A stretch of DNA of 64,000 nucleotides from assembly GCA_016859345.1 (NCBI GenBank), contig CM029120.1, forward strand, positions 23,407,501 to 23,471,500. The letters run 5' to 3'. Source of the stretch: Istiophorus platypterus. Taxonomy: Eukaryota; Chordata; Actinopteri; Istiophoriformes; Istiophoridae. Position 1 is the first letter of the stretch. Each line of letters begins with the position of its first letter. Of this stretch, positions 1 to 12,594 are shown piece after piece. A model generated the notes under the pieces. That model was not told the origin of the DNA and did not search any database. It was given only the letters and a program-made list of their open reading frames with translations. The translations under genes and the position numbers were made by a program.

Positions 1-1225
1 AAACAAGAAAATTATTGTGTAAATTCATAACATGTTGGTGCAGTGTGTTGTGCTACATAGATAGAAAGGTGTTCTTGTTAATGAATAGAAAAAAATAGAC
101 AGCTGTTCACTGTAAAGACTGTCAAACATAGTATTAGGACAACTGTTAGGGAATAAAGTAAAAATATTTTGAGAAAAAAATCACAACTTTTTTTGGAACT
201 AGTTCTTCAACTTTTCACAATATCGTAATTTTTTTCTCAGTTATCTTGAATGTATTAGGATTTTTGGTGTAAATTTCCAACTTTTATGACTTTCCCCTGG
301 CAGTGTTAGGACTTCATTATTAGAATAATAAAAGAAATAAATCCTAAAAAAAAAATCACAATATTGTAAAAAAAAAAAAAAAAATGCATAAAATCCTGAG
401 AAAAAAGTAAGAATAGAGTAAAAAAATAAAGTATTCCAGAAAAAGTTACAGTATTTTAGTGTAAAGTTTAAAATCTATGGGGAAAAAAAAATGACTTAAT
501 CTTTGACATATAACTATATTATTCTCTCAACTCTATTTTCAAAATATTGAAAATACTATTTAAAAATATATGTAAATATTAACCTTTTACTGTTAAAATT
601 ATTTTTTCTATTTCTATTATTTGCATTTTTTCTCATAATAGTAATACTTTCATTTCAAAATAATATAACACTATTACTAAAATATCATAACTTTAACCTT
701 GAATATTATAATTTTTTTTCTAGTAAAATTTTGACTTTATCCTAAGCATGTTACGATTTTTTTTAAATAATGTAATAATCACTGTTTTCCAAAAAACAAT
801 TTCAGCTTTTTTGTTGAATTTTTTCAATTATTTTGTACTTACATTATCCTTATTATTCTATTATATGCTCATATAACTGAGGGAAAAAATGTTGTATTAG
901 TATCTAGGAGGTGAAAAATGTGGCCGAACCAGATGGAGATGAATGTATGGTGCTGGTCAAGCTCAAAAGGTAGAAAGAAAAATAGCCTATCTATGAACAA
1001 CTGACAAACCAATATTAAGAATTAACTGAAAATGCAAATAAAGGGGTGAATGAATTAAAAAAATATATATCAGAGTATTGATTAAAAAGTACATTTTGTT
1101 CAGTAATCACAATTGGGATTAGTGGGAAAACCCTAATGCTACTAATGTTATCTGGTCATTTATGTCTATTTTCTTCTAAGAGCAGAGGAAACTATTGTCT
1201 TCAGGCTCTTTCATCTTTCTTCCCC
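1..1225. other. AT-rich non-coding stretch, no gene seen
   Basis: This stretch is dominated by A/T runs (poly-A near 368-384, many poly-T runs) with stop codons in every frame. I see no transposon motif, RNA gene or exon signature. It is probably old, unconstrained intergenic or intronic sequence. Confidence 0.7.
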
Positions 1226-1480
1226 TCAAATTTTCTCTGAGTTTTTTTTTTTTTTTTCTGTTTGAGAAGGAGTAGCCAACGCCTGGCTTACCTGGAAGGT
1301 GGCATGTAAGGTTAATTGGGAAATTAAGTTGATAAAGCAATTAATGCATTTGTCAGCAATGTCTTTTTCTTTGCCTGTAGCCATCCAGTAGCGATTGGCT
1401 TTTCTTCTCGCCTGCCAAGCTGCCCTGGTGCTGCCAGGGAGATGCTGCACTGATACAGCTCCCTCATATCTACAGCAAGT
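1226..1480. promoter_or_regulatory. Candidate conserved non-coding element
   Basis: A unique, more balanced-composition block sits between AT-rich flanks. It holds several homeodomain-type TAATT/AATTA cores (about 1,312-1,350, including TTAATGCAT) and a GC-rich half with short CTGCC/CAGGG inverted motifs. The 74-residue minus-strand frame overlapping it shows no known domain and starts in a poly-T run, so I do not call a gene. Enhancer function is inference from appearance; no cross-species alignment was available. Confidence 0.35.
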
Positions 1481-2144
1481 CTTTTGTTTTGGGGAGAAAG
1501 TTATGCCAAAGTCAGTTTATCCCTGAATAACCAGGGACAATAGAAGGCTGGGCCAATTCTGTGGGTCTTTGTGTATGTGTTTGCAGGTACTTTACCCTTC
1601 TGAGGAACGTGCCATGTCATCTGAATGCTATGCCAACATAGTTTAGGTTAAAATTTCACATTGGTACTAATGGACCTCCAGTAGGTTTTTTGGACTTTGT
1701 CTAAAAGATGATCTGTTGCAACTGTAGGGGAAAGATGAGGTTACTCACAGAGGTCAAAAAATTCTGGATGAAGAATTTTTAGAGGACATAAGGTATTATC
1801 TGTCTCTTAAAAAACTCCACAATTGAACCAGTCAGCAATTGTCTGGAAGGTGTGTCTAGTGGTACCTTTACACTACTGATAATCAGAGTGAGGTCTGCTT
1901 TGTATATGAGAAAATGGCACATAGAATGTAAATATAGAGAAGAAAGGACTTAACGTATAGATGCATGAATGTAAGGATGAGGTGGAAGCACACAGATGAC
2001 ATTTATTTTCATTTTGTGTTTATGCTTTTTTATGGTCAGTATTGCACTGCTCTTTTGTTTGTTTTTTTTTCCTTTATTTCCAATATATTAAGATTATGGG
2101 TTAGCTTATTCATCAATTATATTTCTTTTATATATTGATTATTT
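1481..2144. other. Unremarkable non-coding sequence
   Basis: Mixed-composition sequence with no open frame of note and no repeat I recognise. Confidence 0.6.
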
Positions 2145-2310
2145 AAATGAGATGGAACTTTATTCATTTTTATACTACACATGAAGCTTCACAGTAGCAA
2201 AAAGAAGTACAACAACATAGATTAGAGTTTAAACACCCCATGTCTTGAATTAAAGATAAATAAATAGTCACTATGCATTAAAAATAAGATTAATACTAAT
2301 CATTTTTATT
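2145..2310. repeat. Degraded interspersed repeat end (GAACTTTATT type)
   Basis: The string around 2,150-2,240 (GGAACTTTATT, then CAGTAGCAAAAAGAAGTAC) resembles the repeat at 21,951-22,100 (GAACTTTATT, then CAGCAGCAGG). Both look like the end of a common fish retroposon whose read-through form starts near a GATAAG-type tail. This copy is heavily diverged and AT-rich; the family name is not assigned. Confidence 0.35.
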
Positions 2311-3059
2311 TTGTTGTGGCAGTGAAAAAATCTGCCGATGAAGACTGTGAAATCTTAATAAGATTGGTAAGTGAACTTTTTTTATTCAATAAAACTACCA
2401 ATTCTAAGGTCAAGAGAGAACTATCACATTGTGGGCCACCGCTATTTACACTATATTAGGAAGCATGTCTAATAAACATAGAGGCAGCCCCGTATGTACA
2501 TCATACATAAATAGTTGGTACAGAAGCTAAGTGTAATGAAAGACAAGTAATCACTAATAAAGTTATGAGGTATTTAAGCTGCAGTGAATAAATCCAAAAT
2601 TACACTGGAGAAACAGAATAACAGTGATGTGTAAAGTGTCTCATGTCTGCTGATAGCTTTAGCAGCATAAATATAAAGTAATTACATTTGTAGTAGCAAA
2701 ACAAAAGTGTGCGAAGTCACTAGGTGCAAGTACAGTAAGTGAAGGTTAACACGAGGAGTATTTCAGCTCACATTTTAATTTTTTTTACAATCACATTATT
2801 TGTTTTTTTTTGTTTATATACTATCCCTTTAATTGTTTTCCATTTAAGGATTTAAATGTGTTTTTCAAAAATAAAAAACAGTAAAAGACAATTCTGCCTC
2901 CTGTTCCAGTTTTTGAGTGTGATTTTAACCCCTGTTTCCTGGTTGGATACACATCAGCTACATTTGCTGCTCTTGAAATCTCTCTTCAGCCTCTTCTTTT
3001 TTTCCTTTATTTAGTCTTTTTTAATAGCAGTGGTGAAAAGGACCTACCAAGTTCACTAG
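2311..3059. other. AT-rich non-coding sequence
   Basis: No open frame, domain or clear repeat. Short A/T runs are frequent (for example around 2,780-2,880). Confidence 0.6.
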
Positions 3060-3330
3060 TTCCTACAGAATGGGAACAGAGCAGCCCTTGTCTGTTACGG
3101 GATTCCTAATTCACCAAGTCCCAAATGGGGCAGATTAATTATAAATGAATGATACGGAGTAAAGCCCCATGGCCTGAGGGAGATGCTCCTTTCCTCTGTC
3201 ATGAAATATGTATGCAGCTTAACTCCTTTATTATGACATATTTATAAATGGATTATTGATCATTAAAATGGACATCTCTGTGCAGGAAATTCCACTTCAC
3301 TGGTGAAAATGGCAAGAGAGTCAATTTTTA
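3060..3330. promoter_or_regulatory. Candidate conserved non-coding element
   Basis: A unique block with homeodomain-like cores (GATTAATTATAAATGAATGA near 3,132), a GC-rich centre (about 3,155-3,200) and a second AT core (GGATTATTGATC near 3,249) stands out from repeat-poor but AT-rich flanks. This alternation of compact TF-like motifs without any open frame is typical of vertebrate developmental enhancers. The assignment is inference. Confidence 0.4.
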
Positions 3331-4254
3331 ATTGGTGTGTGTAAAACATAAGGAATGTTGTGAGTGTGTGTTTTTGGGGGAAGGCAATAAGAAATGTAAC
3401 AAGTATAACTTACAGGTTTGACCCACGATTTATATAAAATTATACTATTATAATTATCCATACTGCAAAGTTTATTTTGATGTACAGCAATTGTCAAAAT
3501 GTTTCATTCTTTTCAAAAGACCATGATGAAAAATATATAGTAATCACAACATTAAGGTGAACTTTTTGGGATTTAAGAAAAATATTGTAATATAAAACTA
3601 TACATCTCAGTGCTGCTAACCTGCAATATATTTCACTTCAGTTTAGATAAATTCCAAGAATGGGAAGTGCTACTACACTGGTATGCAACCAATAGTAGTA
3701 GCCATATCTGTTAGCATGGATTATAACACCTGCACAACCTTCATTACCACAGCACACCTTGCAAGAAAACTGCTCTGATGAGAAAATGTCTGTGATGGGT
3801 GCAATTTAAGGTGCACACAATAGCGATTTGTCAGAGGGTTTGTCCCAAAAACACATAAATAATTGTAAGATAACTAACTACTGCGATGATGTCAAGAGAG
3901 GAGCTTCGAGTTCTTAAATAATCTCCTTGAAAAGATAATAGAGAGACAATACACACCTTGTGTAAGTTGCCAAAAGGCCAAGAAGAAAATAAAGTCCTAC
4001 TAATGAAAAACTGACTATCAAACTAATGCAGACCTACAACAAGGACTCAGATCTATCATGTAGTTATGCAGTATAGATGTACCCCTGTTTTATCAAAGAA
4101 AAATTGTTAACAGAATGTTGACTGGTAATACTATGGGCAGATTAATATGTTCAGTCCATATGCATATACAATGCATTCATACTGAGGTCTTCACACAACT
4201 GAGTACTTTATGAACAATAATCAAACTTGAAAAAAGAAAAAAAAAGAAAATTCT
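3331..4254. other. Non-coding sequence, nothing recognised
   Basis: Mixed AT-rich sequence. No protein-like frame, no tandem array longer than a few units and no known repeat motif was seen. Confidence 0.55.
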
Positions 4255-5040
4255 ATCTGGTTTTCACTCACTGCATAGAGCTGAGACTACTCTGGTCAAG
4301 GTCACCAATGACTGATTACATGCCACTGTCTCAGGCCTGCCCTCAGTTTGAATTCTCCTTGACCTCATCTCAGCCTTTGAGACACCAGACCACAATGTCT
4401 TGATCAGCCATCTGAAATACTATGTTGGCATTAGTGATGGGGCTCTGAATTACTTCATCACTTATCAGTCTAACAAGTTTATATCTGTTGTGATTGGAGA
4501 TACCTCCTCCTCATGCATAGACTTAATATTGATTTTCTCTGCTATGTGGATGATACACAGCTGTTTCAAATAAAGCCTGACACCATCATCTATGTAATCT
4601 ATTATGTCCTGCCTTGATATAATTAGGAAATGAAAGACCTATGATTCCTTGCAGTTGAATGACTCAAAATAAGGAGCAAATAATGTTACACCACTTTGCC
4701 CTAGCACTAGCAGCAATAATCTCTCATCTAGTAATATTAAAAAATAAGCCTGTAAACTAGGTGTTATTTTTTGTCTCTGAGTTTTCCTTTAGAAGTCAGT
4801 TGAAAAAAGTTGTGTAATCCTGCTTTGTACAACTGAGATATTCAACCAAGATCAAATCATTCCTTTCATCTGCAGTTGAAAGTTAAAATCAAATAACCCC
4901 TAATTTTTGGTTTTATGCCAAAAAACATATCGATCGAGTACAGAAGGAGTTCACCTTCAGAAATGTTCAGATAAAGCGTATCAAGAATGTTACATCTCAC
5001 TCTAATTACTCTAAATATTCATAAACATTCATAGACTTTG
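4255..5040 (+). mobile_element. L2-clade LINE reverse transcriptase remnant
   Basis: Frame-shifted translation gives the fish L2-type reverse transcriptase core: LTKVTND near 4,290, a VLILLDLISAFETPDHNVLI-like finger/palm block at about 4,345-4,405, and the catalytic YVDD box at 4,543-4,554 followed by TQLF. The block that normally lies between the fingers and YVDD (GVPQGS.LGPLLF) is missing, so there is an internal deletion. Stops and frameshifts break every frame; the element is dead. It codes on the plus strand, as does the fragment at 14,950. Confidence 0.75.
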
Positions 5041-5476
5041 AATAACTTAGATGACTGATAAACCAAGAATATTGTATTGTTTCCAGCTGTTCTTTGCCTT
5101 AGAAATCCTTAGTAGTAGTTTCTGCTTTAGCTGTGTATTCCCATGATTAGCACATCACCTTTCTGTATGCTGAGTTCTATCTTAGAACATGAAAAATTGG
5201 GCTTTTTTACTGGTAATTTTATTTTTCATCATATGAAATAGAAAGGAAAATCAAACCATTTTTGACTTTTAAAATTCACTCATTACTTCCTGGCCAGAAA
5301 AACTAAAACTATGCTGTGTTTCATTCATTCTAATTTTTGTATTTTAAATGGAAAATCAAATAAACACTCAACGAAAATTTATTTTCTTAAAAATCAAAAA
5401 AAAAAAGTTACAATGGGATGATGAGTGTCTGTGTGTGGATGCGTGTGGACGATGGCTGATGTGCATCTAATTTTAA
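5041..5476. other. AT-rich non-coding sequence
   Basis: No gene or repeat recognised. A short poly-A run sits near 5,396-5,406. Confidence 0.55.
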
Positions 5477-5576
5477 ATGTGTGTGCATCTGTGTCTGCGT
5501 GTGTGTGTGTGTCTATGTGTGAACATGTGTGTGTGTGTGCGTGTGTGTGTGTGTGTGTGTGTTTGTGTCTGTGTGA

Positions 5577-5609
<33 letters not shown>
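5477..5609. repeat. (TG)n microsatellite, imperfect
   Basis: A long TG dinucleotide array with C and A interruptions. The Cys/Val-rich and His/Thr-rich frames translated across it are artefacts of the repeat. Confidence 0.95.
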
Positions 5610-5610
<1 letters not shown>

Positions 5611-5733
5611 CTGCTGTCTTAATGTTGGCCTCAAGAGGGCAAAGCCAAAGTTGAATAAGAGACGGCAAGCTGTTCCACTTAGTCATAGCAACACCTGCTA
5701 TTATACAGGCCGTCTGTAAGTCAACCTGGCCTT

Positions 5734-5736
<3 letters not shown>

Positions 5737-5778
<42 letters not shown>
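5737..5778. repeat. (CA)n microsatellite
   Basis: About 21 perfect CA units, about 130 bases after the TG array and in the complementary phase, so the two arrays could pair as an inverted dinucleotide repeat. Origin is probably independent slippage. Confidence 0.95.
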
Positions 5779-5780
<2 letters not shown>

Positions 5781-6182
5781 TACACTTGTACTGACAAAAA
5801 TAACTGATAAGCATGCTATGGGGAATAGAAGGATGCTGGGTAGGATGACACACTCAAAAAAACACTAAACAACAGCACAGGATGAGAGGGAAAATATGAG
5901 AGGAAATGTAGAAGAAACAAGCACATGAAAGACAAAATCAGTAATGTCCATGAGATTAGAACTTGATAGTAATGGAAAACTCAACCCCTATAAACCACTT
6001 TTCTAAGTTGAAAGGATAACTTCTTTTCATAATATGAGCTGCAGTACTTTCCCTGTACCATCCACTATGGTGAATCTCTAATGTAATTATTGCAGCATTC
6101 ACTTGAAATCAGCTGACACTCAGCGGATCAGAATGATTCAAGTTCTGGTGCAATTGTATGGTTTAACAATGTGCAGGTATAC
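5779..6182. other. Non-coding sequence
   Basis: No open frame or repeat recognised between the CA array and the Tc1 copy. Confidence 0.55.
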
Positions 6183-7085
6183 TGTTAGGATCGTAAATAT
6201 TCGGACAGAAACGAAACATTTGCAATTTTGTCTTTGTACACAACCACAATTGATTTGAAACAAACAAATTAAGATGTCCGCTTTTATTTAAGAGTTTTCA
6301 CAAAATTTACATCAACTGTTTAGGAATTACAGCCTTTTTCATACACAATTCCTCATCTTCAGGGACTCAGCAGTAATTGGACAAACCAACATAATCATAA
6401 ATATAAGGATTATTTTTAATACTTGGATGAAAATCCTTTGCAGTGACCGCCCAAATCCGGAACCCATGGACATCACCAAATGCTGAGTTTCCTCCCTTGA
6501 AATGCTTTGCCAGGCCTTTTCTGCATCTACCTTCAGTTGCTGCTTGTTTGTGGGTCTCTCTTCCCTCAGTGTTTTCTTCAGTAAGTGAAAAAACATGCTC
6601 AGTTGGGTTGAGGTCAGGTGACTGACTTGGCCTTTGAAGAATATTCAATTTCTTCGCCTTGAGAAACTCTTGGGTTGATTTATCAGTATGTTTTGGGTCA
6701 TTATCCACCTGTACTATGAATTACCTGCTGGTTCTATCAGCAGTCATATCATCCATAAACATTAGTAACCAAATTTCACTGGCAGCCAGACATGTCCATG
6801 CCATAACACTGCCACGACTATGTCTAAGGGATGTTGTGGTGGCTTTGGATCATGAGCTATTGCTTTCCTTCTCCATACTCTTCTCTTCCTGTCATTCTGG
6901 TACAAGTTCATCTTGGTTTCATCTGTCCAGAGAACCTTGCTCCAGAACTGTTCAGACTTTTTAGATGTTTTCTTGCAGGTCTAATGTGGCCTTTCTGTTC
7001 TTAAGTGTTACCAGTGGTTTTTCACCTTGTGGTAAAAACCCTTTGCTTTTACATCCATGAAGGCATCTCTTAATTGTAAACTCTT
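6183..7085 (-). mobile_element. Tc1-like transposon, family A, truncated and dead
   Basis: The minus strand encodes the C-terminal half of a Tc1-type DD34E transposase. The longest frame (6,367-6,708) shows the second catalytic Asp in DNDPKHTDKS and the third acidic residue in SQSPDLNPTEH. A terminal inverted repeat-like end lies at about 6,183-6,275 (GTAAATATTCGGACAG). The N-terminal DNA-binding half and the other end are absent after about 7,085, and the catalytic-domain frame shifts near 6,710. Two other copies of this family lie at 30,985-31,525 and 47,550-48,490. Confidence 0.88.
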
Positions 7086-7688
7086 CCAACAAAACACCTC
7101 AAAGCAGTACGATCTGCTGGCTATCTACTGGCTGGTCTACAGACAGAGCTCACTCTTAAACCTTCTCCATTATATTAATATTTTTATATCTACTGAGAAT
7201 AACTGTTCTGTTTTTCCTCCAGACACCCATAATTGGCAATAAGAACATTATATTTATGAGCTACAAGCATCACAATTAAATCCTTTTAATCAAAATCTAT
7301 ACTCTTGTAAAGAGTATATCACATATGGTGGTTATTGTTTAGTGTTACAGTGTAAACATCTGAGGGTTCACTCATGGAGGGCAAAGAGTGGTGGCAGATG
7401 TTGGAGCATGAAAAAGATGGTGGAGAAAGGAAAGCTTACAGAGAGGGCATGAATGTAAGAGGGGACTGAAAGGGAAAAGGGCCAAAGTCATGATGGAGGT
7501 AAAGCCTGAGGGGGCAAACTTGAGAGACATAGATAGAGAAAGCAAGTAAGTGGACGATGAAAGAGCTATGAAGCAGGCAGACATGTTGGTTTGTCTCCCA
7601 GTGGATTATATGAGTCAGTGGTGCAGCTCTGCAGAACCTATGCTTGAAAGCATGTTTACATTAATGATCTGAGAATTACTCAGTCTCT

Positions 7689-7689
<1 letters not shown>
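7086..7689. other. Non-coding sequence, partly purine-rich
   Basis: 7,375-7,580 is GA-rich on the plus strand. The 70-residue minus frame there is low-complexity and carries no domain. Nothing else is recognised. Confidence 0.5.
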
Positions 7690-7734
<45 letters not shown>

Positions 7735-7769
7735 ACACACACACACACATACACACACACGCACACACA
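7690..7769. repeat. (CA)n microsatellite, interrupted
   Basis: About 80 bases of AC/CA units with T and G interruptions near 7,730-7,760. Confidence 0.95.
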
Positions 7770-7966
7770 TTTCTGTTATTGCATCTATGTTAGGAGGCAG
7801 TCAGCAAAGTAGTGACAGTCATGTTATCACTGATATCGGGAGAAAATTTCACAGTGATAAATATACTAAAGACAGAAAACAGAGAAGTCATTGCAAACAA
7901 ACTTCCATGTATGTAAAACCAGAGGGATTAATGAAATGCGGTAAAATCCTACGTTCTTGTCATAAT

Positions 7967-8160
7967 GGGCAGCTGTGGCTCAGGAGTTAGAGCAGGTCAT
8001 CCATCAACCATCCAATCCCGGGCTTCTTGAGTCTGCATGTCGAAGTGTCCTTAGACAGGATATTTTATATACCCAAATTTCCCCTGAAGTGTCATCAGTG
8101 CATGAATGTGTCTTTATAAAAATAGCAGTGTTTATATATAGAAGCGCTGTATGAATTTGT
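7967..8160 (+). mobile_element. tRNA-derived SINE copy
   Basis: The left end GGGCAGCTGTGGCTCAGGAG carries a box A-like RNA polymerase III promoter (TGGCTCAGGAG at 7,976-7,986), and a decayed box B-like ATCCAATCCCGG lies about 30 bases on. The body (GAAGTGTCCTTAGACAGGATA, GTGCATGAATGTG) and the right end (AGAAGCGCTGTATGAAT) match the longer copy at 48,515-48,816. It abuts the gypsy remnant at 8,165, so it probably inserted into or beside it. The family name is not assigned. Confidence 0.75.
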
Positions 8161-8164
8161 AAAG

Positions 8165-9080
8165 GAATATTGTGGAATGTTGTACAGATGGGACTGCAAG
8201 CTAACTTTTCTGGGAGGGAAAAAAGAGAAGGTTGATAACCCAAAAGGGCTTCAAATCGGGACATACTAGCAGCAGCAAATGTCAGGTTATTGTGGGCACT
8301 TTGAAAATAGTTCACATGAGTACTCCAGGTAGATGGATTGGAGGCTGTAACACAGTGAAGAGCAGACTCCAGATCCTGGTTGGCCCTCTCTGTCTGCCCA
8401 TTGATTTGGGTATGTAACCTGGACGAGAGATTGTGGACCCGAACGCTTGGCAGAGGGCCTTCCAAACAGGAGATGAACTGGGGACCTTTGTCTGAAGCAA
8501 AGTCAACTGGGATAACATAGACAAAAGGCATGATTAATCACAAGATCAGCAGTTTCGCAAGCAGATGGCAGTTTTGGCAGGGCATCAAAATAAACAGTCT
8601 CTGAGAAACTATCAACTATGGTGAGTATGGTAGAGTTGTCTTGTGATGGTGGTAACCCTCTGACAAAGTCCACGGCACTATGGGACCAAGGGTGACCAGG
8701 AACAGATAAGGGGAAAAGCAGACCAGCAGAATGATGAGAAGATTTGCTTCAGAGCAACAATTTTTTCAAGGACCTGAGAGACATGTGAGACAGGTTCAGT
8801 CATGTTTTTGGAGAAAATGAGGGTGCCATCAAGGTACATATAAACAAGGCAGTGGAGGAAGTCCCTTAACACTTAACTGACCAGTGCCCATAAAAATGCC
8901 TGGAGCATTGGTCAAATGAAAGGGCATCGCCAGACACTTGAAGTGGATAAGAAATGTATTGAAGACTATCTTCCACTTATCTCTCTCCTTTATCCTGACC
9001 AAGTGGTAAGTGTTTTGCAGATCCAGTGGGTTACTGGAAGGTTTCAAAAGCAGAGTTAATTAAAGGTAAGGAATACTTAT
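8165..9080 (-). mobile_element. Ty3/gypsy retrotransposon pol remnant (RT fused to integrase by deletion)
   Basis: Reading the minus strand from 9,060 downward: a reverse transcriptase palm (LDLQNTYHLVRI, then MPFHLTNAPGIF; 8,829-9,047), then YLDGTLIFSKN at about 8,815-8,850, where the second catalytic Asp of the YxDD box is Gly. At about 8,750-8,765 the frame jumps straight to the integrase zinc-domain end and core (SAGLLFPLSVPGHPWSH, AVDFVRGLPPS, ILTIVDSFSE, SDKGPQF, NGQTERANQDLE; 8,165-8,740). The three integrase catalytic residues (D, D, E) are still visible. The thumb, RNase H and integrase HHCC region are deleted, and several frameshifts and stops are present. No LTR was found. It is a non-functional fossil. 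Confidence 0.9.
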
Positions 9081-10598
<1,518 letters not shown>

Positions 10599-10775
10599 TT
10601 AGTTCAAATCTTTTGATTCTTCATCATGAACTCCTTCAGATGGGTAAAAATCATCTAACTCCTCAATAGTGCCTCTTTCAAATGATTCTGCAACAGGTCC
10701 AAAAATTCCAGGCTCTAAATTGTTTATTGTCAGGGGGGTATGTTTTTCTCCATTTATGATTATTGAAAGCTCCAT
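10599..10775 (-). CDS. Small unassigned open frame (58 residues), possible exon or TE remnant
   Basis: An ATG-to-TAA frame on the minus strand (ATG at 10,775-10,773, TAA ending at 10,599) encodes a 58-residue acidic peptide. Its composition looks protein-like (motifs INGEKHTPLTINNLEPGIF and SFERGTIEELDDFYPSEG), unlike the low-complexity frames elsewhere. There is no signal peptide, membrane segment or domain that I recognise. It lies about 400 bases downstream, on the same strand, of an L1/Tx1-like remnant, so a transposon origin is possible; a terminal coding exon or chance are the alternatives. Function unknown. Confidence 0.25.
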   Translation of the reverse strand: MELSIIINGEKHTPLTINNLEPGIFGPVAESFERGTIEELDDFYPSEGVHDEESKDLN

Positions 10776-10976
10776 AAAAAAAGTTGTTTAGTATGAGCAA
10801 CCAGCAAACTGATCCGTCAAAAACATTTCTGCTGCATGTACAAGTCTTTAGTCACTACCATCTTTAGAATTCAATATTCAGCTCAAGGCCACTGAGTCAG
10901 GAGAAATGTTTGTAATAATTTGAGCACCTGGGACGATCCAATGTTATGATTACTGGTTATCCAAGTCTACAACTGT

Positions 10977-10977
<1 letters not shown>

Positions 10978-11010
<33 letters not shown>
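10978..11010. repeat. (GAT)n trinucleotide repeat
   Basis: Eleven GAT units. Confidence 0.95.
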
Positions 11011-11012
<2 letters not shown>

Positions 11013-11169
11013 CACAATAAAGCAAATGTTTTTACTTTGTGGCTATTGAGGAGTCCTGCATAGCTGCAATGTGCTGTATGCTGTAAGACTTCTTTGTTGC
11101 ATTATTATGTGAGCAATGTTCTTCAAATCACATTTCAACGTGATTAAAAGTCTAGAGCTTACACAGTCT

Positions 11170-11780
11170 ACAATGTTTACGATGACACATGATACTTAAG
11201 ATTTCACATGCCCATGTGGAAATTTACCTGATGATGGAATTAGAGAAAAGAAAGAAAAATAGGAACCATCCCCTGGAGACCATTAATCTCCTCAGCACAT
11301 TTCATGCCAATCTTAGAAATAGTTTGTGTGTCATCTTTTACTCTGGACCGAAATTTATGATGGGACCCTCTTGCAATCCATAAATTTAACTGGGTCACCT
11401 AAACCTGAGTATTTATTTTTAGTGCTAACGAGTCAGTCTATGGCCACAAGATTGTACACTGTAACCAATTTCTGTTAGTTTCTGTTATCCTAGTTTTTAG
11501 CACATTCAACTAAATATTGAAAGCACAGGTCTTTCTATATCTGTCGATGGAGTTTCATGATTTGTCGCTTCCTGCACTAAAATGAGGGAATGATCTGAGA
11601 AAAAATGAGTCATTAGCCTTATCAGGTGTCATTGGAGAAACCATAATCTGTTTACTTATAGCAGAGGGTAAAACATGACAAATTACTAAAAAATAATCTT
11701 CTATAAAGCAAGTTCCATAAGACATAGCAGTTGGGGCAAAAAGCACAACAATTTTTAATTTCATATTCATGTAAATATTT
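11170..11780 (-). mobile_element. L1/Tx1-like LINE endonuclease remnant
   Basis: The 71-residue minus frame at 11,555-11,770 reads LKIVVLFAPTAMSYG, then IEDYFLVICHVLPSAIS, then SFPHFSAGS. This order matches the C-terminal part of an apurinic endonuclease domain of fish L1/Tx1 elements: the yAPt strand, then the R-I-DYFL block, then a Ser-rich segment after the normally catalytic SDH. The SDH itself is not readable. Sequence down to about 11,170 may continue the element but is too decayed to prove. The frame is interrupted; the family is not certain. Confidence 0.5.
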
Positions 11781-11892
11781 GTTACCTCATTGAACTTACT
11801 GCATTTAATGCATTTTACCTCTTCTCTTCTCCACTCCTGCTCAGTCTAACTTCCAAATTAAGGAGATTCGACACTGCATAAAGTCTTGATTT

Positions 11893-11896
<4 letters not shown>

Positions 11897-11947
<51 letters not shown>

Positions 11948-11983
11948 CCTGTGTCTGTGTCTGTGTGTGTTTGTGTGTGTGTA
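11897..11983. repeat. (AT)n followed by (TG)n-type microsatellite
   Basis: About 46 bases of AT units, then an imperfect TGTGTC/TG tract to about 11,983. Confidence 0.95.
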
Positions 11984-12594
11984 TCTGTGGTGTTTTAGGC
12001 CTCAGACGTCCATGCACTGTGTCCTGCTGGGCTTTATGCATCATGTTGAGAGGTTGGCCATTAGGTGATGAAGTGTCCAGTCAACTCCTCCTGAGGCTTG
12101 CCTTAGCCCCTCCCTTCCTCCCACTGTAACACACAGCTTGACTTTAAAGATTATCCAGCAAACAGCGAGGAGGTGGAGAGAACATCTACCACTCAAGGTA
12201 TCCGATTCGAAATGTGCAAACACACCTCTACTAACCAAAGCCCATGATGAAAGACAATTATCAAGGTCCATCTTGACAGGACATAGAATTCAAAGGAAAA
12301 TCCCCTTTAGAAAAGTCAAATAAAAATGACATTTAATTGTGTAAAAAAAAAAAAGGTTTCAAAGTCTAATTTTTGCCAGTTATCATATATTCATATCCCT
12401 ATATCATCTGCATGGGTCTAAACATTTTGACCATTGATAAAGACATACTCTGCTGAAGGGATCACACAGACTTTTTGACAAAGCTACTGTCAGCTTATTT
12501 AGCATGTTTCCAGTCATTTTTATTATTGAATTGACTTTATTATTGAATTGACTTGAGAATTGATCGACAGAGCCCTTCATTGGGTGTACCAAGA
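11984..12594. other. Non-coding sequence
   Basis: Short frames (60-76 residues) here lack any domain. A direct 19-base duplication (TTATTATTGAATTGACTT) occurs at about 12,520-12,555. Nothing else is recognised. Confidence 0.5.

Noticed and set aside
5425..5797. Cys/Val- and His/Thr-rich frames on both strands
   Set aside because: They are translations of TG/CA microsatellites.
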